Assembly: GCF_030272615.1 (NCBI RefSeq)
Contig: NC_081409.1
Coordinates: 475,412,573 to 475,476,572, forward strand
Length of the DNA stretch: 64,000 bases
Source: Cryptomeria japonica
Taxonomy: Eukaryota > Streptophyta > Pinopsida > Cupressales > Cupressaceae
Direction: 5' to 3'
Shown in pieces: positions 47,121-58,482 of this stretch. The notes beneath the pieces were generated by a model, which made no database searches, was not told where the DNA came from, and saw only the letters and a program-made list of their open reading frames with translations. Both the position numbers and the translations under genes were made by a program. How positions within the stretch are numbered: the first letter of the stretch is position 1; each line of letters begins with the position of its first letter.

Positions 47121-48099
47121 CTTGTGTTTACTAAAAATCCTTAGCATCCTATATGACTAGCTACATGGATTATTCTAACTTCAAAAGCATCTTGAATAGA
47201 GTCTTGTTGCCAGCAATCTTTAAGAGCTCCGACGAGGTTATAGACTATAATCTCTCAAATATTGCTCCATTGCCAGCAGGCGTCCATAACCTTGATGGTT
47301 TTACTTGCATGTTCCCATAGTCAAGCTTTTGACACACTTGTATGCATGATATTTCAGTTATATATCATTACTCTTTTGCCTTGAGATGAATATTTGGCAT
47401 AGCACTTTTACTTTTTTCTTTTTTCTTGCCTTGACTTGTAAGTAATGAAACCTACTTGGGTGTGACAATTATAGCGGCATTGAAGTAGAATTTTAGATTT
47501 TTCACCAGCCATATGATCAACTAGGTGTCTAGAATGAATTAGAGATTTTGTTAATGTGTTTGAGATATAGCAATTGATAGATTTTGGGTTAACAATTCTC
47601 AAATAGTGAAATCACTACCCAACCATAAGTAAAGTGTTGTCATGGGGTGACTTTGAAAATGAATGACCTTAGGACCTCTAAGACTTCATGTCCAAATATC
47701 TAAGAAAGGAGATGACCATTGTTTCTCTTGAATGCAAACAAATGATAAACTTGGATTTGCCTTGTTTTATTAATGCTGCTATATGAAAATGCATAAATTT
47801 TGTGAATGTGATGCATTTAAGAAAGAAACTATATGTGATGCAATGCTTTGAATAAAAAGATATGCAATGCAAAAAGAAAAACCGAAACTAACCAAACCCT
47901 TAGATATAATATCGTTTAAGGTGCATGATGTTCATAGGGTCAAGGAGTTTTGTGTAGGTAGTTTATTGGTCTTTGTTTAAAGAGTCGGATAAAGATGTCT
48001 TTTTCAAAAGGATATAAGGACTCATCTAAGTGTACATGTTTAGCATCTCCAATGTTGATTTCCTTAGTTTTTGGATTTTGTGATGAAACTAGGGCAAAG

Positions 48100-50113
48100 T
48101 TTTATGAAAAGGATTGGATAAGAGGGATGGAAGAGTGAAAAATAGGTGTTATATAATGGATCAGATATTGAAAGGTTGGTGCATGAGTGAATGGAAATGT
48201 TGGCGGAATCAACATTGGCATGCATCTTGAGGTGTGGTGGAGTGATGGAGGAAAAGTGGATCTCAGATTTTGAGATTTGGATGGAGGAACAACTAGGGAT
48301 TTTGGGACATAAGGATCCAAAATGGATGAAGGAGGTGATGAAGAAATAGATTTGGAAAGTTTGGATGGAGGAACAACAATTTTGGATGCCGATTTGGATT
48401 TTTATTTAAACTGTTGTGCTTCAAGGAGCCGCTTAGGGATCCACATGGTTTTTTATTTTTCATGCTTTTGTAGTTCCTTGGAATGCATTTCTTCTACAAG
48501 TGCCTTAGGAACTCATATAACTTTTGATTTTTCTTTCTTTTTCTCAGTGGGCCTTTATGTCCTTTTAGATTTTTCGTCTTCTTTTTGGATCATATTTTTC
48601 TTTGTTTTGACATGTTAATTAGATGGGACATGTTGATCCTTGAACACATGTGGATTACTTGACTTATGACTTTTATGCTTGGGATCCAAATTTCTTGGAG
48701 AGGGAAAAGAATGTTTAGACGTACAAGAATGATATGGAGGTATTTTGGATGGATGGAAGGTTCTTGAATATGTATGCCTTTGTTGATCTTGCATAAGGGA
48801 TGGAGGGATATAGGGGCCTAAAATGGATGGAAGAGATGAAGGGGAAGGCGTGTATTTGGATTTTGGTTTAGTGGGAATACCAGCATCTTGAGGAATGTCA
48901 CCGAGGCCATGACCCTTAATATTTTCTTTAATATGGAGAGGTTCTTGCTTGTGAAGTTCTATCCCTTTGCCTTTATAAATATTTTGACTTGCAGGAGACA
49001 CTTTGCTTTGGGAAGAAGATGCAAGTCCATTATGAGGAATGTAGGGAATGATAGGATCATGAGAGGGCTTTGTAGGCATGATGCATCCTTGAGGTGAAAA
49101 TGGAGGATTATGACAAGGATATGAAGAGATACTTTGATCTTGACATGGAAGAGGACCATTGGATAGAGTAGGAAGGGTGTTTGATTCTTCGTTTTGAATA
49201 GGGTCATTTGAAAAGGTGGAAGAGGCATCATGATCTTGCTTAGGAAGTGGATTAGGAATGGGATTTAGAAGGATGTTTTTCTCTTGAGATGGAAAGGGAT
49301 CATCTTGGAATAAATGGAAAGGTATAATGGGATCATCATGGGATTCTAGGGAGATAGAATCTTGGTCAACCATTGGATGGGATGGCCCTTGAGATAGCCC
49401 TTGAGGGTCAACATGAGAAGTTTCATCATTAGGTTCATTATTTGAGGGATATGGTATTAATTGTTGTTGAGAAGCCTTAGGAGATGGAGGCATCATGGAA
49501 GATATGGAGGCTACATGTGGGCCATTGCTAGACATGGGTTCATAATTTTGATCATGCTTGGTAATGACATCTAGTTTCTCCTTAGGTGAATTATTAGAAT
49601 CTTCAATTTCAATAACACCATCATCAAGGAGGTCTTGAATTTTATGTTTTAATTCCATACACATTAAAGTCTTATATTTTTTATTCCTATGATATGCACA
49701 ATAATTACTTAAAATTTTACATCCCCATGTGGTCTTGTTAGGTAAATGATAAGATTATGCTCAAAAATCTCTTCCAAAGCTGACTCAATAGATTGCCCCA
49801 AAGGTGTAAACTATCTATCTAGGGGATAGATGTCATTTTGTCTTGGTGAAGATGTCTTGTGATCTTGTATGAGATTTGGCTTTTTATTTTCAATTACTTT
49901 ATGTTCCACCTTATGTAATTGTTTAAGCATTTCTTGAAGTCTGGTGTTCTTGATATCATGAAATTTTATCTCAAGAGGGCTCATGGAAGCTTTTTGTTGG
50001 GCTTGAATGTCATATATTTCTCACTTGAGATCTTGAATTTGTTGGGCCAAGGTAGCCATGGGCTTCTTACTTTTGTTAGAACTTTTAGAAGAGTTCCTGG
50101 TTCGAACATGCAT
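48100..50113 (-). pseudogene. Gag-like protein lacking the gag core (gag-only gypsy element)
   Basis: It starts at ATG 50113 (MHVRTRNSSKSSNKSKK). A helical segment follows (LAQQIQDLK, LQEMLKQLHKVEHKVIE), then the gypsy gag landmark FTPLGQSIESALEEIFE near 49800 and a zinc-knuckle relic of the form CAYHRNKKYKTLMC. Next comes LKHKIQDLLDDGVIEIE. The long open stretch 49664-48615 encodes a 349-residue Pro/Ser/Asn-rich tail with repeated PSHDP, SNDP and PIP motifs. Further remnants include MWIPKRLLEAQ near 48440. The central capsid-type core seen in the relic at 43605-43913 (WY-x-L) is missing. Stops near 50016 and 49825 and a frameshift near 49690 break the frame. No catalytic domain is present. 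Confidence 0.65.
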
Positions 50114-50561
50114 TTAAATCGATGTGACTAAGAGCTAGAAGTGATATAGATGTTAAGATCAAATCGGAGCTAGTTGTATGTTTGAGGTAATGATTAAGTA
50201 AAGTAATTGAGACCAAGTCTAGTTTTAGGAATGATATATCCTGTATAAGATGTGATCTAAGCAGATTAGGTTGATCAGATTGATGTAGGATTGATTGAAC
50301 TAGCTGACATATAATTGACAAAATTGTGTAACACAACGCCAGGCGTACACTATCAAGATTGTTTATGCTTAGGATGAAAAAGACCAAATATACACTCACT
50401 ATAGATTGATTAAGCAAGTATTATAGATACGAAAAGACATGCAAAAAGGCAAGCTTCTAGACTGACAAAATCAAAGGATTGTACGACTGAATAAGATAAC
50501 CCGAATGATAATTTAAAGAGTCCCAGATGATATAGTTAATTTCTCGTATGAGCTGTTTTTA

Positions 50562-50740
50562 AACTCGCATGATAGTTTAGACTTGCTCAGATGAAAAAAT
50601 GACAGTAGTAATAGTGACTCGCATGACAAATTATACTTTTCTAGACAACAAACTGATAATGTTGAACCTGACTCGTACGACAGTTTAGACTTTCTCAGAC
50701 GACAAACTCCCAATATTGAACCTAACTCGTATGACAGTAT
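50562..50740 (-). repeat. 54-bp tandem repeats in the leader of the gag-only element
   Basis: ACTCGCATGA or ACTCGTACGA starts repeat units at 50562, 50617, 50671 and 50724. On the minus strand the units are in frame and would encode a repeated peptide of about 18 residues with KSKLSCES / KYNLSCES blocks (frame 50713-50513). The core TCGTACGA is itself a palindrome and recurs in altered form up to about 51960. Confidence 0.7.
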
Positions 50741-52071
50741 GTATATGGTAGGACGACAATTCTTAGAGGGTTGTATGACAAAACAAAAGACTCGTACGAC
50801 ACAGGATTGGACAGGGATGATTTTTTAACAAGGACAAAGTTTTGACCACTAATTTTTTTTATGTTTTTGATTATTTTCCAGTTTCAGTTTTTGTTTCCAG
50901 GACAAAGACACAGTAAACACAGAGGATGTAAAGTGACTTCAAGAATAGAACACTAACCCTAATGAAGTTGGCTGAGAGAGAAAACCTTTGCTTGCAGACT
51001 CATGTACACACCCAATAGCTAATCAGAATACGGTCATTGAGTCTCATGCAATGGATTCTCAATGCTATATTAGCCGACTCCAAATACTAATGGGGGCACG
51101 ATATGGCAAGTATCTTGGGAGAGTTACTATCTCTCTTGCACAAAGATTATCCCCCTTTCGGAGGTGAATCGAGTAGCTTCTATCCTAGAGTTATTAGTAA
51201 GGACTTTTGTTCAAAATTTCCCCTTGAAGTCATGCAAGCATGATTGAGGCCTATAGCTAGACATGGTACCGAAACAAGATGTAGTCACACAAGCGTGATT
51301 GAGACCGCGAGGCCCTACAAAATACCCGATATGAGAGATATCAAAGAGAAAACTAAAATAATACCGTCCTCCGAGACTTTAATCCCAAAAGGCCTATTTA
51401 TTATAGCACAAGTCAGAATGCTTAGTTCTAGTTGTACTCACTTGGGTCATTCTCACAGGATGATTACTTTTTCCCACTATCACAGGGTGGCTAAAGGAAC
51501 ACAAATCTCAAAACTAGAAAAGCTTCAAGGGTCTAGATTTTTGATTGTCTATACAGATAAGAGCATACTCTCCTACATTTTAGACTTTTCTCAAACATGA
51601 AAAACATATTTTTTCATTAACCATATCACAATTTAAGTGCCTAGAAATGAATTAAAGAATACACAAAGTTTACTTGAATCTCCTCAAGCAACCTGCAAAA
51701 ACAACAAATCAATAGTCATATTGTTTTTGAGCGATAGGCATGTTCTTCGACAAATGTTCTGCAAAAACTTGTTAGGCTATGAAAAAAAAATCTCTCAGGC
51801 AGACAGAAAACAAGTCAGGGGTAGCATTACTACCATCAAAATTCAAAGAGAAAACCATAAAAATCACCCTACCTTTTGATATGAGAAACCAAAAAATTGT
51901 ACGAGTATTCTCACCTAGTTGTACGATAATTCTCCATAGATCATACGAGAACCTACATATTATTGGTGATACCCTTATAAAAACTTGTACAAGTTTTAGT
52001 AGCAATTGTATGGACAAAATCCAAAAAAATAAAAATGAGTTGATCTGCAAGGCCAAAAATTGTAGTCTCAC

Positions 52072-52089
52072 GCCCCACGATGGGCGCAA
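52072..52089 (-). promoter_or_regulatory. Primer-binding site, tRNA-Lys type
   Basis: The minus strand reads TTGCGCCCATCGTGGGGC four bases after the LTR end. It agrees at 16 of 18 positions with the complement of the conserved 3' end of tRNA-Lys (TGGCGCCCAACGTGGGGC). It fixes the element on the minus strand and 52094-53351 as its 5' LTR. Confidence 0.8.
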
Positions 52090-52093
52090 AAAA

Positions 52094-53351
52094 TGTGTAT
52101 GTGAAAAGTGGTAATCTATAAGTTGTAAGGCACAAACACTTCAATAAATCATTGCATGCATGGTTAGACAGATATAATCATGAATATAAAAATCATAAAA
52201 AATTGGTCTATTATCTTCTAAAAGATGCGAGTATAGACTAGCTCTCAAATTTGTCTAAGCAATACCAGTGACTAGACTACACCAAGATGAAGGATTTAAA
52301 CTATATGAGCAAAAGATTAAGCTAAATGGATGCAAGATTAAGATAGATATGCAAGATTAAGATAGATATGAAAAATTAAGCTAGATGAATGAATAAACTA
52401 AATATGCAAAAAGATAAGATGCAATAATCTCAAAGCACAATATTCTCAATGAATCTAGAGCAAAAACTGCATAATAACAATAAATCTCCAGGGTGTCTTG
52501 AATGAGAGATGAAAGGATGAATTTATAGAGAATCCAAAGAGAGACCAATAGTCAAGATTGATTAATGATGAGCAGTTGAGATTCCTCAAGAAAAAGCACA
52601 ATCCAGGTGAATTGAAATAATTGGATGCTTTGATACAGTTTCAGAGAAGATTAGATTGAGTTAATCTTGAGATAAATTCCAATTAAAGCTTGATTGGATG
52701 CATTGATATTATAAGTCTAAGTTTGCATTGGAGATAAAATTAGTTGATTTCATGCACTTGAGATAAAATTAGTTGATTCCATGCACATTCCTCTTATCTT
52801 CTCAAGATCTTTATTTAGAAAAAGCCTCTTCAATGCAGCTAAACTTATTTCCTCGAGATTTTCTTTGAGTTTTATTTTTAGAGAAAATGATTTATTCAAT
52901 TTAATTGCTTTTCTTTCTTTTCTGAGATTTCTCAAGTTATCTCAAATTTAGAAAAAGAAATATCTCAAGTTGATTTATTTTCTCAATTTAATTCCTTTTT
53001 TGTAAATTAATTCTTTTTTTGATGATTAATTTATTTTTGTAAATTAATTCATTTTTTTTAAATTAATTCTTTTTTGATGATTTAAATGGAAAATTGATTT
53101 ATTAATTAAACATGCTAGGATGTTTAATTAAATAAATAGGATAATTGATTAAAATGATTTACTTGGAATGATTAATTAATTAAATAAATATTTAATTAAT
53201 AAGGAATGATTTATTCGCCATGTGACATTGATGATTGAAGAATTAATTAATTAGGTGTTCAAGATTAATTTAATTGCCTTTGGTAAGGACCTTGGTGATG
53301 TAGTCGAGATTAGGGGCCCATGGTTTAGATGCCCATTTTTAGGGTATTACA
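52094..53351 (-). mobile_element. 5' LTR of the gag-only gypsy element
   Basis: 1258 bp, minus-strand start TGTAATACCCTAAAAATGGG, end CACATACACA, next to the primer-binding site. It matches the LTR at 45981-47120 and, more distantly, the solo LTR at 22386-25936. A short direct duplication (ATGCAAGATTAAGATAGAT near 52332-52366) and AT-rich TTAATTAA runs distinguish it from the 3' copy. Confidence 0.88.
52521..52527 (-). promoter_or_regulatory. TATA box, 5' LTR of gag-only element
   Basis: TATAAAT on the minus strand in conserved context (GGATTCTCTATAAATTCATC), about 830 bases into the LTR. Confidence 0.6.
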
Positions 53352-54067
53352 GAAATTGAAATAATAATTGAAATGATAATTGAAATAGAAATAGAATTGA
53401 ATTGAAGTAAAATGTTTCCCTTTCGAGGGAAAAACTAGACGTGAATTTGAATGCTTGTAATTGAATTTGATACCTTGATGAAGATTTTTTGAACTCCTCA
53501 TGCAAAGGGTTTAGGATGTCATATTTAATATCTGCATGGAAGGTTGATCATGGATGCAATCTGGAATGCTTGAACTTGACTTGACATCTCCTTCAATTCT
53601 CAATGAATGCTTGATTTCTTGCTCACTTGAATTTGGATTGAATTTTCTAGAGTCTAATTTATTTCCAACCTAAGAGAGATCTATCCATCCCCAAATGAGA
53701 GGAAGTAGGCTTCCTTTTATACCTAACCATGCATTTATTGTTTGAATTTTCAAAGTAGGTTGACACGGAGCCTTATTTCCAGCCTATTGGAGATGACCAT
53801 TTATGGGACAAATTTTGGTTCTTGATTAGGAGGACTAGGGTGGTGGGAGCATCCTGGTCCTGATCCAGGACTAGGGTGCCCCCAATACCTTGGTCTTGTT
53901 AATCAGGACTTACATTTGAACAAATTCCAAAAGAGGAGTTGGAAATGCATAATTTTAGAGGGTGTGGGCATCGTCAAAGTGGACATTGAGCATTGACAGA
54001 CATAATGCCAAGGTGAGGTCTAGATGAAGACAAAATTATATGTGGATACAATTTATGATGCTACACA
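53352..54067 (-). mobile_element. LTR part of an older gypsy element, split by the gag-only element
   Basis: The minus strand has an LTR-like start TGTGTAGCATCATAAATTG near 54067 and a TATA box. Its continuation on the far side of the insertion is probably 45980 and below, leading into the gag relic at 44720-42711. The exact start (54065-54069) and the absence of a visible target duplication leave this partly uncertain. Confidence 0.45.
53715..53721 (-). promoter_or_regulatory. TATA box of the older gypsy LTR
   Basis: TATAAAAGGAAGCC on the minus strand, about 350 bases from the LTR start, is a good TATA box in LTR context. Confidence 0.45.
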
Positions 54068-56491
54068 CACCAAGAAGTATAAAATTCAAAAGAGAAAACA
54101 AGAAGTGAATTACACTTGGTTTTCAACACTTAAAATATATGTTGTAAGGCTTTTGGAACATGAGGAATGCATTTGCAAGAGAAAATGATCGTAGAGGAGT
54201 CTAAAGGTCATCTTACTCTTTCTATTCAATTTAATGCAAAAGAATTGGTACATGTGATTCATTTTTTGAGGAGAAAAATCATATAATGTCCTCTTTTCTC
54301 TTTTAGAGAATTTCTTAGTGTTGTCTATTTTTTGACAAGGTGAAGATGTGCCAAAAATAAATCCTAAATGCTATTAAAGTTTCAAGGTTTCCTTTTGAAA
54401 TTAATATTTTCTCACATACCCTTACTTGTTCTTATTACCATTATCAAAGCACATTTTGTAAACCATTTATAATGTAAACAAATTACTTTTTTAAGAGAGA
54501 ACAAAGTAAGTTGTAATCTAATGAGCAAATTCACAAGGGATAATCCTCAACATGTTGTTCAATGAAGATATTAATGAGGGTTTAATGATAATAATAAGTG
54601 TAAAGGAAATCAATATTTTCCGTTTTCAAAATATCATGGAAGAGATTCAATTATTCATCAAGAATCTAGAGCTCTTTGATAAAGCACAAAGAATAAGGGC
54701 TCTTTCTTTTCACTTTTCCACAATAGTGTATTAGAAAGTTATAGTCCAATGTAGAGATAATCTACACGGAAAGAATAAAAAAGTATATTGTAAGGAAAAT
54801 ATGCATGGCAATGAAGGAAATATAAGCTAGCAAGTTAAGCCAAATATAGTGAGAAATAATTTTATGGCAGTAAGCAAAAGAAAAGTGAACATCAATAGTC
54901 AACAAGATCATGCAACATAAAGGTAGAGTTAAATGATAAAAGAGGGAAAGGTCTAATAAAGAGTAGGTCTTAAGGCCATGAACTATTGAGTCTTCTTATT
55001 ACTTTCATATTTTAAAAAATAGATCTATATGTGATTGAATCAATGAGCAATCCCAAGTTTCATTTTGATAGGACACAACCAGAGAGTTCAAACCCCATGG
55101 TTGACCCTTATTTTGAATTTATGGTTTTTCAAATGTATTAGACATAATATTTTTTAGATTCAAGGGGATCAATATCAATCAAGATAGTGTTGATTCTCAA
55201 AAATGACATCAAATAATTATTTGATAGCAAACAATCCTTATTCACATGCAAAAAAACTATGATGTAAATTTGAATGGAAATGTTGAGAGATGCAAGAAAA
55301 AGAGTTGTGGTAATAATAATATGGTCCAACCTTAGGCTAGATGACTTGAGAAGCTGATGCATTGTACCAATTTGAACACAATATCATGTGTCATTACTAC
55401 ATACTAAGAAAGGATGACTCAATGGATTAAATTTGATCATGGAGTTTGTAGTATCCTAGTAGGAGGACAAGTAACTTGTATCACAACAAAAGAGTAAAGT
55501 TTGTGTAAACAAAATTAGTTTTTTCAAACACTTTAAACAAATATCTAATGTGCATAGGGAGTTTTTTAAGAGGGCAAGTGGCAGTCTCAAGATATGGAAA
55601 GGATGTAGAAGAACTCATTGCAAAGTTACAAGATGTCTTGACCTAACAGTTCATGTGAGAGGAAATCTTGATGAAAGAATCATAAGAGATGTGAATTACC
55701 TTTCTCTTGTTACAAGGATATCACTACAAGATATAAGGAATTGATTTAAATAAAGCACAATGATAGTCCAATAGATAATCACCATATTACATAACTAGTT
55801 TTTTAGTATTTAAGACATGACAATACTTATAAGGCATGAAAACAACATGTAATAACATATGTGTTATTCTAAAAAGGAAAAGGTTGACAATAAAAGGAAT
55901 GGAGTATATTCATAAATATTTTTAGGATGGATAGTTTGTAAAGTTAGAAGTGTTGATCAACATGAGAGGTCAATTTAAAGTGAAGGACAGTCATGAAGTA
56001 TGACTTCATAAGAAAATGACAATTAATTTTTCATGAGGGAAACTTAGCCATAGATAGTGTCAAGAAAAAAATAACCAATATTTAAGAGTTTCATAAGGTA
56101 TGATAGATAATAGGGCTTTATTGTCATGCACAATTCATAAAATGACAATTTACTAGAGTAGATAGTAGGATATGCTTCAAAAAGGTGGTCTAAAAAGGCA
56201 TACCTCTACATAATAATGCAAGTGCTTATGAAAAAAAGAGTGCAAATCAAGACAAAAATCATGATCATTAAAAATAGGAAGGAGGATCATGAATATGTTG
56301 TACATTGTTTCAAATATGATGTTGATGTCAGCATATTGTGTTGTCATTGATGTCAACCCTCAACATGTTGTGTTGTCATTGATGCTATGATGATGATGAG
56401 CTTTATGGAAATATAAGTTAAAATAAAATGATTGGATGTGTATTGTGATATGTCAGCAAATATGTTATCATGATGATATCATATTAATATT
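54068..56491. other. No gene recognised
   Basis: Frames are short and show no known domain. Near 56330-56385 the segment TTGTGTTGTCATTGATG occurs twice, a sequence type common at copia LTR starts, but no LTR pair or primer site could be fixed. Confidence 0.5.
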
Positions 56492-56638
56492 TGGATTAGA
56501 AGTATTAAGATGAGGATTAGAAGTATTAAGATGCAGATTATAAGTATTAAGAGGAGGATTAGAAGCATTAAGATGTGGATTAGAAGTATTAAGAGGAGGA
56601 TTAAAACTATTAATATGAGGATTAGAAGCATTGTGATG
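56492..56638 (+). repeat. 21-bp minisatellite, seven copies
   Basis: Unit GGATTAGAAGTATTAAGATG plus one base, repeated seven times with scattered changes (AAGAGGA and AAGATGA variants, which partly alternate). Confidence 0.9.
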
Positions 56639-58482
56639 TTTTAGATATGATACTAATGGTCTTATGCGTGCTACACTTAGCTGTTTTTATAATTCTCTTT
56701 TTTCTCTTGAGCAAGAAAATGGTGTTACAATGATGTTTTGGTCTTTGTAGGTTGGTGTAGAGTGAAAATGCAGGAAAGTGTTTTGAAGACTATCTCAGAG
56801 AATGCTCCACATTCCTCTATGCTTTATGATGTGGTCTTGTAGTTTAGGATTTATCTTGTATGTGCTATGCACATTTTAATCCTATCTTTTTAGGTCTATA
56901 ATGTTGTAGAAGATGTTTTTGGTAAATATAGTAAGTTGGCAATTTGGTTGCTTGTCAAGGTTAGTCCGAAAAAATATCCACATTTCTTCTCATTGTTGTT
57001 TCTACTCTTGTGACTTGGTGGAAATGATTATATTTCTTATGAAATTTCTTGGTTCACATTTCAAGTGGTGAAATGTACCACAAGCATGTTTGACAATGTT
57101 TTAACTCATGACTATGTTTTCTGGCTTGTCGGGTTTAAGGAACTCTATATCTGCTGGTTTGTGTTAGGTTTTCTTGGCATGAAAGTGTGAGAGAAGTGTA
57201 TGTGAATTTTGTTGAATGTTCAAGGAATGTATCTATGTGATCCACATGAAATTGGTTGATCTTTTTAGTTTTACATATTATTTGGAGCTGGTTTTTTGGG
57301 TGATTTGTGGTTGTCCAACTGACCAAGCCTACTCTCTTGTGCTATGCATTTGGGTGTCTATGCCAACATTAGAGGTTGTGATGAGTTATCTTTGGGCCCT
57401 GTTATGTCTTGATGTGAGTCATTTTTTTTAAATTATTTTGAAAGTTATATTTTTGGGCCAACTAGTAAAGTGCTACAAGTTTCATCTACACGTTACCCTA
57501 TTTTTGACTTGGGAAGATGTTTAATGGTTGGGGCTACATGGAAAGATGTAAGAAGTTGTTTTAGGTCCACTCTATCTCCTAGATTGGACCTCTTTCATTT
57601 TAAATGTGTTTTGAGGCCAACTTATTGGGTTTATTACTTGTTTCATATTCTGGATGACCTAATTTGATGTTTTCTTTGCTTGTGGAGAATATATACCAAA
57701 ACCTAGTTCAAGATAATTTCATAGAAGAGGAAGAAAAATCAAAACAAGTTAAGATGATGAACACGGAAAACTTTAAGAAACCCCCCCCCTCATAAATGGT
57801 GGAAATTAATGGCGAATAGTTTATTAGTCGGAGCTCATTTTTTAATTTATTAGTGATTTTTACATTTTTCGTGGGATCTTAATATAAATTTGGTTGGCGA
57901 ATTTCTTGAAATCAAGATAGATCAGTAGAAAATTTTGATGAATATTTATCTTTATTTTCAAATATAATTTTATTTTTTTGTGAAACAAACATTGGGAATA
58001 AACCAAAAATTATTTTTACGAGCAAAATTTTTCAAATATATAAAACTATAAAGTTTAACTTGGCAAATTATTCGTCAAATAAAATAACTAAAATAAATTT
58101 AATGGCGAATTAGATGACTATTTTTGGTCATGCATTGTCCAATTTTTGTTGTGTTAGATTTTAGGCCTGGAATTGAACCTTCACCATTGATATTTCTAGT
58201 TCTGACGGTGGACGTGATTCCTACTTTGTAGTCGACAAAATATTTAGTTTAGAGATGGGTATGTTCTGGTATGACTATTGGTGTGATGTAATAGCATGAG
58301 CTGCATATTTTTTGGTATGTGTGAGGTAATAGCATGACCTCAATGAGAAGATTTGGAATTATTTTTAATAAACACCACAACTCCTTGAGTGTCTATTCAC
58401 ATGCGTTGTGGTAAGAGATGCATTAATGCTAATTAATGCAGAGAGGATTTAGGCACCAGAACCATCCTTAAATCGTTATTAA
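56639..58482. other. No gene recognised; LTR-like then AT-rich sequence
   Basis: 56639-57680 has the G/T-rich look of a copia LTR on the plus strand but lacks a partner. After a C run at 57781, AT-rich sequence carries the motif TGGCGAAT three times (about 57810, 57895, 58103), possibly subterminal sites of a DNA element. Confidence 0.35.

Larger units (their letters stand above)
45981..53351 (-). mobile_element. Non-autonomous, gag-only Ty3-gypsy element
   Basis: The outer ends are TGTGTGTGTGAAAAGTGG (plus strand) and GGGTATTACA. Both are flanked by an exact 5-bp duplication GAAAT (45976-45980 and 53352-53356). On the minus strand the order is 5' LTR (53351-52094), tRNA-Lys-type primer site, a leader of about 2 kb with repeats, a gag-like frame, about 1 kb of noncoding sequence and the 3' LTR (47120-45981). 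No protease, reverse transcriptase, RNase H or integrase motif was seen, so mobility would need proteins from another element. The host sequence is probably the LTR or leader of the gypsy relic to its left. Confidence 0.85.

Noticed and set aside
48322-48618. 98-codon plus-strand frame
   Set aside because: It lies antisense to the gag-like coding sequence of the minus-strand gypsy element and has only low-complexity hydrophobic content.
56325-57700. A complete copia LTR
   Set aside because: The start resembles copia LTRs, but no primer-binding site, polypurine tract, partner LTR or target duplication was found.
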